Below are positions 1 to 6,016 of a stretch of DNA of 7,671 nt, one piece after another. Location of the stretch: positions 1 through 7,671 of the forward strand of contig CAJXQV010000053.1 of the NCBI GenBank assembly GCA_913058165.1. The letters run 5' to 3'. Source of the stretch: an uncultured Chromatiales bacterium. Lineage in GTDB: Bacteria > Pseudomonadota > Gammaproteobacteria > Steroidobacterales > GCA-2729495. Numbering within the stretch: the first letter of the stretch is position 1; each line of letters starts with the position of its first letter. The notes beneath the pieces are model-generated. The model made no database searches. It saw only the letters and a list, made by a program, of their open reading frames with translations, and was not told the DNA's origin. The position numbers and the translations under genes were made by a program.

Positions 1-555
1 GAGTCGCACAACTGTGGCGTTAGCAATCCGCTCTCCGAGATACTTCACCTATGGCATACAGATAAAGATTTTCAAGATGAGCGGGGCAAGCCATTAGCAA
101 TTCCATACGATGGAGAGGTTATTTCTTTTTCTAGTCTTCGGCGACGCGTTCGGTGTGATGTTCCTTCGGGTGCTGTTAAGACCGAGCTGATCAGAATGGG
201 TATTGTTTCGGTTTCTGAGGATGGAAAGCTCCAAGTTAATCGAAGAGAGTTTGTTCCTGACCGTGTCGACGATAGCCTTGCCGAAGGACTTTTAGCCGGG
301 CTGAAGAGCCACGCCGATACAATTGCATTTAATGCCGATCCGGCTAACCCAAAAGATACTCGCTACGAGTGTTTGGTTGAGTCGCTGAATGCAGATGCTC
401 GGCTGCTGCCAAAGCTTCGTAAGGTATCTCGTAAACGACTGTATGATTTCGTGTCGTCGTTTGATGACTGTCTTGCTGAGTATTCAGTTGAGGACGGTGA
501 TGAGGATCGGGCGACGAGGGCGGGTATTGGTGTGTTCTATTTTGAGGACACTTAA
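1..555 (+). CDS. DUF6502 family protein, 5'-truncated
   Basis: The reading frame is open from the first base of the window to the TAA at 553-555, giving 184 residues with no start inside; the ATG at 196 is internal, because upstream codons continue the same protein (NPLSEILHLWHTD near residue 9, then a GKPLAIPYDGE segment). The layout matches what I recall of the DUF6502 family: an 'NP...vl..W..D..F.d..G.p..Lp..g' stretch, a 'vp..av..eL...g.v' segment, then a C-terminus ending in R-A-G-[IL]-G-[VI]-[FY]-Y-F-E-[DE]. Here the last residues read RATRAGIGVFYFEDT. The N-terminal part usually present in the family lies outside the window. The function is not established, and I assign none. The gene converges on the bolA-like gene 121 bp away. 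Family assignment is from memory of the motif pattern and fairly secure; the truncation is certain in this window. Confidence 0.75.
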   Translation, partial: ESHNCGVSNPLSEILHLWHTDKDFQDERGKPLAIPYDGEVISFSSLRRRVRCDVPSGAVKTELIRMGIVSVSEDGKLQVNRREFVPDRVDDSLAEGLLAGLKSHADTIAFNADPANPKDTRYECLVESLNADARLLPKLRKVSRKRLYDFVSSFDDCLAEYSVEDGDEDRATRAGIGVFYFEDT

Positions 556-558
556 GGC

Positions 559-587
559 AAGAAAGTTTCGCGTCGCCATTCTTTCTT
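559..587. terminator. weak inverted repeat between convergent genes
   Basis: AAGAAAG (559-565) and CTTTCTT (581-587) are perfect 7-nt complements around a 15-nt loop, four bases after the stop of the DUF6502 gene. The stem is A/T-rich and the following T-run is interrupted, so this is a poor intrinsic terminator. The rest of the gap (588-676) holds no gene with a usual start codon. Low confidence. Confidence 0.2.
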
Positions 588-676
588 TAACGATATCGAT
601 GCTTTTTTCTCGATGCCAGCCAGTCTTGCATCATCTAAGCTCGAGCCGTAATCGATGATCGTATTGCTAAATAATT

Positions 677-970
677 TTATGTGCTTATCTGTAATTCAGA
701 AGATGCTTTTGCATCGATTCTAAGAGCGTGAATATCCGTATTCATCAGGTTACCGACGGCATCGTAGATAAGTCTGTGGCGTTGTAACATTCGGAGACCT
801 TCAAAGGCTTCAGCGACAACAACAACGTGAAAGTGCCCCATGCCGGTCTTTGCTCCGGCATGCCCTGCGTGCAGATGGCTTTCATCTTCAATAGTCAGGC
901 TGACGGGCTCCAGTGCGCTGCGGAGAGCGCTGTCGATCAGGGCCATACGACCGGCGTTGACACCGCTCAT
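677..970 (-). CDS. BolA family protein
   Basis: 97 residues, close to the family's usual 85-105. BolA proteins have a class II KH-like fold and bind monothiol glutaredoxins through a shared [2Fe-2S] cluster; some also act as transcriptional regulators. Visible hallmarks are [11 protein letters not shown] (29-39), with the conserved His-rich loop, the core strand HFHVVVV (46-52), FEG (56-58) and the signature RHRLIY (64-69), whose His is the expected cluster ligand, followed by a helix ending in HAL (81-83). The sequence resembles BolA proper more than IbaG. The ATG at 970 overlaps the stop of the YciI-like gene (ATGA), which favours translational coupling; Met9 (codon 944-946) is an alternative start that would remove a poorly conserved N-terminal leader. 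No strong Shine-Dalgarno sequence is seen before either. Last gene of a three-gene cassette. I leave the symbol blank because paralogues are common. Confidence 0.88.
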   Translation of the reverse strand: MSGVNAGRMALIDSALRSALEPVSLTIEDESHLHAGHAGAKTGMGHFHVVVVAEAFEGLRMLQRHRLIYDAVGNLMNTDIHALRIDAKASSELQIST

Positions 971-1281
971 GGCAACACATGCTTAAAGGGTTTGACGGTT
1001 ACTTTTCGGTAAACGCCAGCTGCTATATAAGGGTCCGCATCAGCCCATAATTTTGCCGCATCCAGACTCTTGAATTCGGCAACAACCAAGCTGCCTGTAA
1101 AACCGGCTTCGCCTGGGTCGGCGCTATCAATAGCGGGATGGGGACCTGCAAGTTGGAGTTTGCCAGCATCACGTAACGCTTCCAGTCGGGCAAGGTGTTC
1201 GGGACGGGCGTTCAGGCGTTGAGCGAGGGTGCCCGGCGTGTCTTCGCTAATGATGGCGTAAAGCATATTGCTGGCTGTCAT
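967..1281 (-). CDS. yciI: YciI-like protein
   Basis: 104 residues (99 if Met6, codon 1264-1266, is the true start; family members normally begin at 'MLYAII', as at Met6 here). YciI proteins are small ferredoxin-like alpha/beta folds related to muconolactone isomerase and carry a conserved His-Asp pair thought to be catalytic; their substrate is unknown. Seen here: the N-terminal strand LYAIISED (7-14), [22 protein letters not shown] (about 26-47) with the conserved His and Asp, and WADADPY (about 79-85) before the C-terminal strand. The upstream ATG at 1281 overlaps the yciB stop as ATGA and the gene's own TGA overlaps the bolA-like ATG, so the three genes are probably translated together. 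No clear ribosome binding site precedes either start, consistent with coupling. Family call is firm; the biochemical role is open. Confidence 0.88.
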   Translation of the reverse strand: MTASNMLYAIISEDTPGTLAQRLNARPEHLARLEALRDAGKLQLAGPHPAIDSADPGEAGFTGSLVVAEFKSLDAAKLWADADPYIAAGVYRKVTVKPFKHVLP

Positions 1282-1883
1282 TGCTTTGATTCATCTGAGT
1301 CGCTGTCTTCATTTGCTTGCGTATCATTGATCAGGCTTTGATCCTTGGGTACGCGCGCAGAAATCCAGAAGGCTTGCAGTACCATAAATACCAGCGTGAA
1401 GCCGAGCAGGCCAAACAGCTTGAAGTTGACCCATACTGCCTCTTCAAAGTTATAGGCGACGTAGATATTTGCTGCCCCCGAAATTGTGAAGAACAATGCC
1501 CACATTAGGTTCAGGGTGCGCCAATGGGCTGGTATGAGTTGAATCTCATTTTTGGCTACGGACTCCATAATGCGTTGGATGATGGGTTTTGCACCGATGA
1601 ACTGACTGCCGAGAAACACCAGAGCGAATGCCCAGTTCAGTACGGTGGGCTTCCATTTGAAGACCAGGTCATTCTTTAGCAGCAGGCTTATGCCACCGAG
1701 TCCGATCACGAGGCCAGCTGAAATCAGGAGCATCTTCGGTACGTTGCGAGTTAGGGCGAAAGTCACAATCACCTGAATGCCAACGGCAGCCATAATGACG
1801 AGGATCGCCGTGTTGAAGTCCTTGGTGACCCAGTAGGTCACCGCAAATGCGATCACCGGTAAAAAATCGAGTAAAGCCTGCAT
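1278..1883 (-). CDS. yciB: inner membrane-spanning protein YciB (septation protein A/IspZ family)
   Basis: 201 residues against 179 in E. coli; the surplus is mostly a hydrophilic acidic tail ([11 protein letters not shown] at the end). YciB is a polytopic inner-membrane protein implicated in envelope integrity and, through contacts with elongation and division proteins, in cell-wall synthesis. About five hydrophobic segments are visible: roughly 5-20, 25-45, 50-68, 80-98, 120-143 and 152-175, some probably paired or re-entrant. Family hallmarks are [10 protein letters not shown] (about 75-84), the [12 protein letters not shown] helix and [16 protein letters not shown]. An AGGA (minus strand, 1896-1893) lies 9 nt before the ATG and supports this start. 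First gene of a minus-strand cassette with the YciI-like and BolA-family genes; its stop overlaps the next start by 4 nt. Shares a short divergent control region with yciO. Confidence 0.95.
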   Translation of the reverse strand: MQALLDFLPVIAFAVTYWVTKDFNTAILVIMAAVGIQVIVTFALTRNVPKMLLISAGLVIGLGGISLLLKNDLVFKWKPTVLNWAFALVFLGSQFIGAKPIIQRIMESVAKNEIQLIPAHWRTLNLMWALFFTISGAANIYVAYNFEEAVWVNFKLFGLLGFTLVFMVLQAFWISARVPKDQSLINDTQANEDSDSDESKQ

Positions 1884-1980
1884 TCTTGAAGATCCTGTAA
1901 ATAAGAAAGCGAATCATACTGAAATTCACTACACTTCTGTGCTGAATTTGCTCGTGGATTTCCGGAAGCGATTAGCAACT
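1884..1980. promoter_or_regulatory. divergent control region of yciB and yciO
   Basis: This 97-bp gap separates two oppositely transcribed genes, so it should carry a promoter for each. On the minus strand a TATGAT at 1918-1913 is a fair -10 element; it would start transcription near 1906 and leave a leader of about 22 nt that contains the AGGA of yciB. No good -35 is found at the matching distance (CACAGA-like). On the plus strand I see no convincing promoter; GGAAG at 1963-1967 is the likely yciO ribosome binding site, about 13 nt before its ATG. Position is firm, the elements are tentative. Confidence 0.35.
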
Positions 1981-2601
1981 ATGGCTCGACTCATCGATAT
2001 TCATCCCGACAACCCCCAGCCGCGACGTATTGCCGAGGTGGTGGCGACCCTGCGATCTGGCGGTTTGATCGCATATCCATCGGACTCGAGCTACGCTCTG
2101 GGTTGGCATATGGGCGATCAAAAGGCGATTAAGGAAGTTCAGCGAATCCGTAAAACCGATAAGCAGCACAACTTCACCTTGGTGTGCCGTGATTTATCAG
2201 AATTGGCCAACTATGCGCGGGTGGAAAACTGGGCCTATCGACTATTGAAAAGCCATACGCCCGGGCCTTATACCTTCATATTGGAGGCCACGCGTGAAGT
2301 GCCGCGTCGATTGCTGAACCCTAAACGCAAAACCATTGGTCTAAGAGTGCCGGATCATCCTGTGCCTCTTGCAATGCTCGAGGCGCTCGGCGAACCGATG
2401 ATGAGTTCTTCATTGATACTGCCCGGCGAAGACATGCCGCTTACCGACCCTAGCGAAATTTTGCATCGCCTCGGTAAAGATCTCCATACGATTATTGATA
2501 GTGGTAACTGCGGTATTGACCCAACTACCGTTGTGGACCTAACCGGCGACTTTCCAGTGGTTCTGCGTCAGGGCAAGGGAGACGTCACCGACTTTGCTTA
2601 A
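1981..2601 (+). CDS. yciO: YciO, Sua5/YrdC-family protein
   Basis: 206 residues from the ATG at 1981, the same length as E. coli YciO. It belongs to the Sua5/YrdC fold, whose members make threonylcarbamoyl-AMP for the tRNA t6A modification; YciO itself is a divergent paralogue that does not straightforwardly replace TsaC, and its physiological job is not settled. Motifs: IHPDNPQ (7-13), typical of YciO rather than TsaC; the nucleotide-binding YPSDSSYALG (32-41); HNFTLVCRDLSEL; GPYTFIL with EVPRRLL; KRKTIGLRVP; MSSSL; and PTTVVDLT near the C-terminus. The frame stays open upstream to a GTG at 1939, but the family begins at MARLIDIHP, and GGAAG lies at a usable distance, so I chose 1981. In E. 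coli yciO sits near rluB and yciK, as here. Confidence 0.93.
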   Translation: MARLIDIHPDNPQPRRIAEVVATLRSGGLIAYPSDSSYALGWHMGDQKAIKEVQRIRKTDKQHNFTLVCRDLSELANYARVENWAYRLLKSHTPGPYTFILEATREVPRRLLNPKRKTIGLRVPDHPVPLAMLEALGEPMMSSSLILPGEDMPLTDPSEILHRLGKDLHTIIDSGNCGIDPTTVVDLTGDFPVVLRQGKGDVTDFA

Positions 2602-2638
2602 GTCGTTGCGCTTGTATCTTTAGTTACGGGCTTAACTC

Positions 2639-2644
2639 TATAAT
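2639..2644 (+). promoter_or_regulatory. consensus -10 element directly before the protease gene
   Basis: TATAAT matches the sigma-70 -10 consensus exactly and ends 7 nt before the ATG at 2652. Transcription would then start at or within a base or two of the ATG, giving a leaderless mRNA. No purine-rich ribosome binding site lies between yciO and the ATG. The -35 is poor: TTGTAT at 2612-2617 is 21 bp upstream, too far for a standard promoter, and the 17-bp position reads ATCTTT. The element is seen; its use is inferred. Confidence 0.45.
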
Positions 2645-2651
2645 AAACGCC

Positions 2652-3311
2652 ATGCCCTTTGATCTTGCCCAAATTCTCCAGACCGTCTCGGTCGCCGCTA
2701 TTCCCATCCTGTTCGCGATTACCCTCCATGAGGTTGCGCATGGCTGGGTGGCGCGCTCTTGCGGAGATCGAACCGCCGAAATGCTGGGGCGTTTGTCCCT
2801 GAACCCACTGAAGCATGTGGATCCGGTGGGAACTTTGCTGGTGCCCACGCTCACCTTGTTTTTTACCGGGTTTTTATTCGGCTGGGCCAAGCCGGTGCCG
2901 GTTAATTTCAATGCATTGCGGCGCCCTAAGCAGGACATGATTTTGGTGGCTATTGCGGGTCCGGTGAGCAATCTGGTGATGGCGCTTTTCTGGGCGCTGG
3001 TGCTGAAAGCATCGCTGTTGCTAGGAGCAGCGCCGGATAACAGCGTGTACTTCTTTCTCCGCATGGCCGAGATAGGCGTATTTTTCAATGTCTTACTGGC
3101 AGTATTTAATTTTATGCCGATACCGCCATTGGATGGCGGCAGGGTGCTGCGTGGCCTGGTGAGCGAGCCGCTCGGAAAACTTCTCGATAGAGTAGAGCCA
3201 TTCGGGCTTATAATTGTCGTAGGTTTATTGTATATGGGCTGGTTATGGGCCCTCGTTGAACCTTTAATGGCAATAATAAAATCGCTCATCCTATCTGTGG
3301 TTGGGCTATAA
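2652..3311 (+). CDS. site-2 protease family (peptidase M50) membrane protein
   Basis: 219 residues. An intramembrane zinc metalloprotease of the compact S2P/M50 group (SpoIVFB/YwhC-like, no PDZ domain), so not RseP, which is about twice as long and carries PDZ domains. The zinc site is visible: HEVAH at 26-30 inside the first hydrophobic helix, and N-F-M-P-I-P-P-L-D-G-G-R at 153-164, where Asp161 is the third ligand. AGPVSNLVMA (102-111) is another conserved membrane motif. Hydrophobic segments lie near 12-26, 60-78, 97-125, 140-160 and 188-215. The substrate is unknown. It starts 50 nt after yciO and ends 11 nt before scpA, so it probably heads or joins the scpAB-rluB transcript. A single-copy protease of this type next to scpA is common in gammaproteobacteria and relatives. 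No ribosome binding site is seen; see the -10 element just upstream. Confidence 0.93.
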   Translation: MPFDLAQILQTVSVAAIPILFAITLHEVAHGWVARSCGDRTAEMLGRLSLNPLKHVDPVGTLLVPTLTLFFTGFLFGWAKPVPVNFNALRRPKQDMILVAIAGPVSNLVMALFWALVLKASLLLGAAPDNSVYFFLRMAEIGVFFNVLLAVFNFMPIPPLDGGRVLRGLVSEPLGKLLDRVEPFGLIIVVGLLYMGWLWALVEPLMAIIKSLILSVVGL

Positions 3312-3322
3312 AGCGGTGGGAC

Positions 3323-4267
3323 ATGACTGAAGCGGATAAACAATCCGGACCAGAGTTGAAAGTGGTGCAATCGTCGGCTGAGCGAAAAGCGGCCATGCTT
3401 GCTGCCCAGCATCCGACCGGCGTCTTAAGGCCTGAGCAGGCAGAAATGCCTTTTGCCGTGGTTGAGGGCGAGGCTTATACCCAGCTGCCGCAGGATCTCT
3501 ATATTCCTCCCCAGGCGCTTGAGGTTTTTCTCGAGGCATTTGCAGGTCCCCTGGACTTGTTGTTGTACCTGATTCGTCGGCAAAACATGGATATTCTCGA
3601 TATCCCCATTGCCCAGATCACGGAACAATACGTCGAGTACATTGACCTCATGACCGAGCTTCAGCTCGATCTGGTGGGTGAGTATTTGTTAATGGCAGCA
3701 ATGCTGGCAGAAATCAAATCAAGAATGCTGTTGCCGCGATCTAAAGAGATCGACGAAGACGACGAGGATGATCCACGTGCCGAGTTGGTGCGCCGTCTGC
3801 TTGAATATGAGCGTTACAAAGGGGCAACCGATCAGCTTGACGGTATGCCGCGACTTGAGCGTGATATTTTTCCGGCGACCATCGACCCTGGCAAGCGGGA
3901 AGTTGTTGAGCAGTTGCCCGATGCCACCCTTAACGAGTTGTTGGTGGCATTCCGTAATGTGTTGTCACGTGCCAAGTTCAACGCGCATCATCATGTTCAG
4001 GCTGAACAGCTCTCAGTCCGTGATCGCATGGCAGATGTGCTCGGGCGCGTTAGTTCGACCGACTTTATTGAGTTCACCCGTTTGTTTGATGCGAGCGAAG
4101 GCCGCATGGGCGCGACAGTTACTCTGCTGGCTTTGCTGGAGCTATTGAAGGCCGGCATTATTGAGGTGGTTCAACCTGAGTCGTTTTCACCGATTCATGT
4201 GCGGGCTACCGGCAGTTCAAAGCAGATTTCTGCCGAGCAGGCCGAACAAGCCGACTCTTATTCCTAA
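3323..4267 (+). CDS. scpA: segregation and condensation protein A
   Basis: 314 residues. ScpA is the kleisin of the SMC-ScpA-ScpB condensin, bridging the SMC heads and binding an ScpB dimer to organise and segregate the chromosome. The kleisin N-domain starts at about 67 with LEVFLEAFAGPLDLLLYLIR (F-x-GPLDLLL is diagnostic), followed by DILDIPIAQITEQY and the helix GEYLLMAAMLAEIKSRMLLP. An acidic linker (EIDEDDEDD, about 142-150) leads to RRLLEYERYK, and the C-terminal winged helix covers about 225-295 (TLLALLELLKAGIIEVVQ). The first 65 residues are a polar extension absent from B. subtilis ScpA but, as I recall, usual in Pseudomonas-type proteins. The gene lies 11 nt after the protease gene (weak GGTGGGA before the ATG) and 22 nt before scpB. 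Confidence 0.95.
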   Translation: MTEADKQSGPELKVVQSSAERKAAMLAAQHPTGVLRPEQAEMPFAVVEGEAYTQLPQDLYIPPQALEVFLEAFAGPLDLLLYLIRRQNMDILDIPIAQITEQYVEYIDLMTELQLDLVGEYLLMAAMLAEIKSRMLLPRSKEIDEDDEDDPRAELVRRLLEYERYKGATDQLDGMPRLERDIFPATIDPGKREVVEQLPDATLNELLVAFRNVLSRAKFNAHHHVQAEQLSVRDRMADVLGRVSSTDFIEFTRLFDASEGRMGATVTLLALLELLKAGIIEVVQPESFSPIHVRATGSSKQISAEQAEQADSYS

Positions 4268-4289
4268 CCTATAGACCGAAAAAGGCAAC

Positions 4290-5243
4290 ATGGAAACTAA
4301 GCAACTTAAAAATATTATTGAAGCCGCACTGCTGGCAAGCGGTGAGCCCTTGTCACTTGATTCATTGGTAGCATTGTTCGGCAAAGATAATGAGATGTCC
4401 AAAGACGACATTCGTGCCGTTATAAAAGAGTTGCAGGAGGAGTACGAAGATCGTGGCATTCATTTGCTGGAAGTGGCCAGCGGGTATCGTGTTCAGGTTT
4501 CTGATGCGATGTCACCGTGGTTGCAGAAGCTGTGGGAAGGCCGCCCGCCGCGTTTCTCCCGCGCACTGATGGAAACCCTTGCGATTACTGCTTATCGTCA
4601 GCCTTTAACGCGCGGCGACATCGAAGATATTCGTGGCGTTGTTGTGAGCACTAATATTATCCGCAACCTGTTGGATCGTGGTTGGTTGCGTCCGGTGGGG
4701 CAGCGTGATGTTCCCGGTCGTCCGACGTTGTACGCCACCACCAAAACATTCCTTGACTATTTTGGTCTCAAAAAACTCGAGGACCTGCCGCCATTGGCTG
4801 ATTTGCAGGAGCTTGATCCGTTAAATGTTCAGCTAGAGCTCAACGTTCCGGTTGAAGAGCGTGTCTTGCAGGAGGGCGTCTCGCCCGGCGCTCATTTATT
4901 GGCGCTGGCCGAGGTCAACGAACTGCCTGAAGAGCCGGCATCAGTCACCTCGTTAGATGAGAAGCGAAAAGAGCGTGATGGGTACCAGGATCCTGCGGAA
5001 GATTCTTATGTTAATTCTGAGCATGGCGAAGAGATCATGTTTGCAGAGCTGGAAGCAGATGCTGAATATGAGGCATCTGATGACGAAACCAGTGCCGAAG
5101 ATCCGCTGCAAGCAGAAGTAGTCGAAGGTTCTTATGTTAACTCTGAGCATGGCGAAGAGATCATGTTTGCAGAGCTGGAAGCAGATGCCGAATATGAGGC
5201 GGATGAACCGGGTTCTGTTAACGTCGTTCCTCTTAAGCCCTGA
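4290..5243 (+). CDS. scpB: segregation and condensation protein B
   Basis: 317 residues. ScpB dimers bind the ScpA kleisin in the SMC complex. The conserved part is two winged helices: about 1-80 (LKNIIEAALLASGEPLSLDSL..LF, then GIHLLEVASGYRVQV) and about 85-165 (FSRALMETLAITAYRQPLTRGDIEDIRGV..., GRPTLYATTKTFLDYFGLKKLEDLPPL, the strongest family signature). Beyond about residue 175 there is a long acidic, probably disordered tail, much longer than the roughly 190-residue B. subtilis protein. The tail contains a 24-residue segment, SYVNSEHG...EYEA, present twice (239-262 and 281-304). A modest AAAGG precedes the ATG. The stop lies 6 nt before the next gene, so scpB and rluB are likely cotranscribed and coupled. 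Confidence 0.94.
   Translation: METKQLKNIIEAALLASGEPLSLDSLVALFGKDNEMSKDDIRAVIKELQEEYEDRGIHLLEVASGYRVQVSDAMSPWLQKLWEGRPPRFSRALMETLAITAYRQPLTRGDIEDIRGVVVSTNIIRNLLDRGWLRPVGQRDVPGRPTLYATTKTFLDYFGLKKLEDLPPLADLQELDPLNVQLELNVPVEERVLQEGVSPGAHLLALAEVNELPEEPASVTSLDEKRKERDGYQDPAEDSYVNSEHGEEIMFAELEADAEYEASDDETSAEDPLQAEVVEGSYVNSEHGEEIMFAELEADAEYEADEPGSVNVVPLKP
5004..5201 (+). repeat. duplicated 72-bp segment inside scpB
   Basis: Bases 5004-5075 and 5130-5201 are direct repeats, 69 of 72 identical, with a period of 126 bp (42 codons) and 54 unrelated bases between them. The three differences (AAT/AAC, GCT/GCC, GCA/GCG) are all third-position and silent, so both copies encode the same 24 residues. Weaker similarity continues about six bases to the left (GGAAG shared). 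No inverted repeats or target-site signs suggest a mobile origin. Confidence 0.95.
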
Positions 5244-5249
5244 TCTGTT

Positions 5250-5987
5250 ATGCCAGAACAGCGCTTACAGAAATGGCTGGCTAATGCCGGGCACGGTTCC
5301 AGACGTCAGCTCGAAGAGCTGATTAAAGCCGGCCGAATTAGTGTTGACGGTGAAGTCGCTGAGCTTGGCCGCAAGGTTAAAGGCGATGAGCGCATTGTTA
5401 TCGATGGCAGGGCGGTCCGCTCTGCTAAGGGTCAGCGTATAGAGCGCACTATTATGTATTTCAAGCCGCCGGGTGAAATCTGCACCCGGTCGGATCCTGA
5501 GAAACGCCGGACTATTTTTGACTCGCTGCCGCGTGTTAGTGGCGCACGCTGGGTCAGTATTGGCCGGCTTGACGTGGCCACATCGGGCTTATTGCTGCTT
5601 ACCACTGATGGGGAGCTTGCGAACCTTTTGATGCATCCGGGCAGCCAGGTTTCACGTGAGTATGTTGTGCGGGTGCTGGGCGAGCCCACCGATGACGAAA
5701 TCCGTCAGTTGCAGGAAGGTGTCGAGTTGGATGATGGTATGGCCCGGTTCGAGGGCTTGTACTTCACCCGTGGCGAAGGCTCTAACCGCTGGTATCGGGT
5801 GCTGTTGAGAGAAGGGCGTAACCGCATTGTGCGACGACTATGGAATCATTTAGGTTACGACGTGAGTCGGCTGATGCGGATCAGTTACGGCCCTATTCTG
5901 TTGCCGCGTGGCTTGGGTCGGGGCAAATTCCGCGACCTCACGCCGGCCGAGCTTACCGGGCTGAAGAAGTCAATTAAAAGAACTTAA
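5250..5987 (+). CDS. rluB: 23S rRNA pseudouridine synthase, RluB-like
   Basis: 245 residues. RsuA/RluB/E/F-family enzymes isomerise a uridine in rRNA; RluB acts on U2605 of 23S rRNA (E. coli numbering) in the large-subunit precursor. An S4 RNA-binding domain spans about 3-48 (RLQKWLANAGHGSRRQLEELIKAGR..VDG, broken after I30), and the catalytic domain about 66-235. The nucleophilic Asp is D108 in GRLDVATSGLLLLT-DGELA; other family motifs are YFKPPG (70-75), HPGSQVSREYVV and the C-terminal EGRNRIVRRLW with GYDVSRLMRISYGP. E. coli RluB (291 residues) carries a long basic tail that is missing here, as in shorter homologues. RluB is preferred over RluE/RluF because of the scpAB context, which recurs widely, and YciL-type motifs. 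No clear ribosome binding site; coupling from scpB is likely. Confidence 0.9.
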   Translation: MPEQRLQKWLANAGHGSRRQLEELIKAGRISVDGEVAELGRKVKGDERIVIDGRAVRSAKGQRIERTIMYFKPPGEICTRSDPEKRRTIFDSLPRVSGARWVSIGRLDVATSGLLLLTTDGELANLLMHPGSQVSREYVVRVLGEPTDDEIRQLQEGVELDDGMARFEGLYFTRGEGSNRWYRVLLREGRNRIVRRLWNHLGYDVSRLMRISYGPILLPRGLGRGKFRDLTPAELTGLKKSIKRT

Positions 5988-6001
5988 AACAATGGCTTAT
6001 C

Positions 6002-6016
6002 GCTTTAACTTAAAGC
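6002..6016. terminator. palindrome between convergent rluB and yciK
   Basis: GCTTTAACTTAAAGC is perfectly symmetrical around a central C and fills much of the 28-bp gap between the two stop codons, touching the last base of the yciK stop. As RNA it could form a 5-bp stem with a 5-nt loop on either strand. It is A/T-rich and has no clean T-run, so it would be a weak bidirectional terminator at best. Confidence 0.25.

Noticed and set aside
553..700. About 46-codon open frame on the minus strand after the BolA-family gene
   Set aside because: It has no ATG, GTG or TTG start and no family signature; its peptide (LDDARLAGIEKK...) is protein-like but not enough to call a gene or a relic.
1939..1980. 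GTG start for yciO adding 14 residues
   Set aside because: YciO proteins start at the segment beginning with the ATG at 1981, which gives exactly the usual 206 residues, and a GGAAG precedes that ATG. The extra residues look unrelated to the family.
2652..3311. M50 protein as RseP (sigma-E pathway protease)
   Set aside because: It is only 219 residues and lacks PDZ domains; the compact layout fits the SpoIVFB/YwhC-like group.
2624..3412. 262-codon open frame on the minus strand across the protease gene
   Set aside because: It is the antisense of a clear M50 protease with zinc-site motifs; its translation is rich in Ser, Arg, Pro and Thr with no domain signature.
5004..5201. ScpB repeat as a mobile or CRISPR-like element
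   Set aside because: There are only two copies, both in frame within one coding sequence, with no inverted ends, and the intervening 54 bp is also coding.
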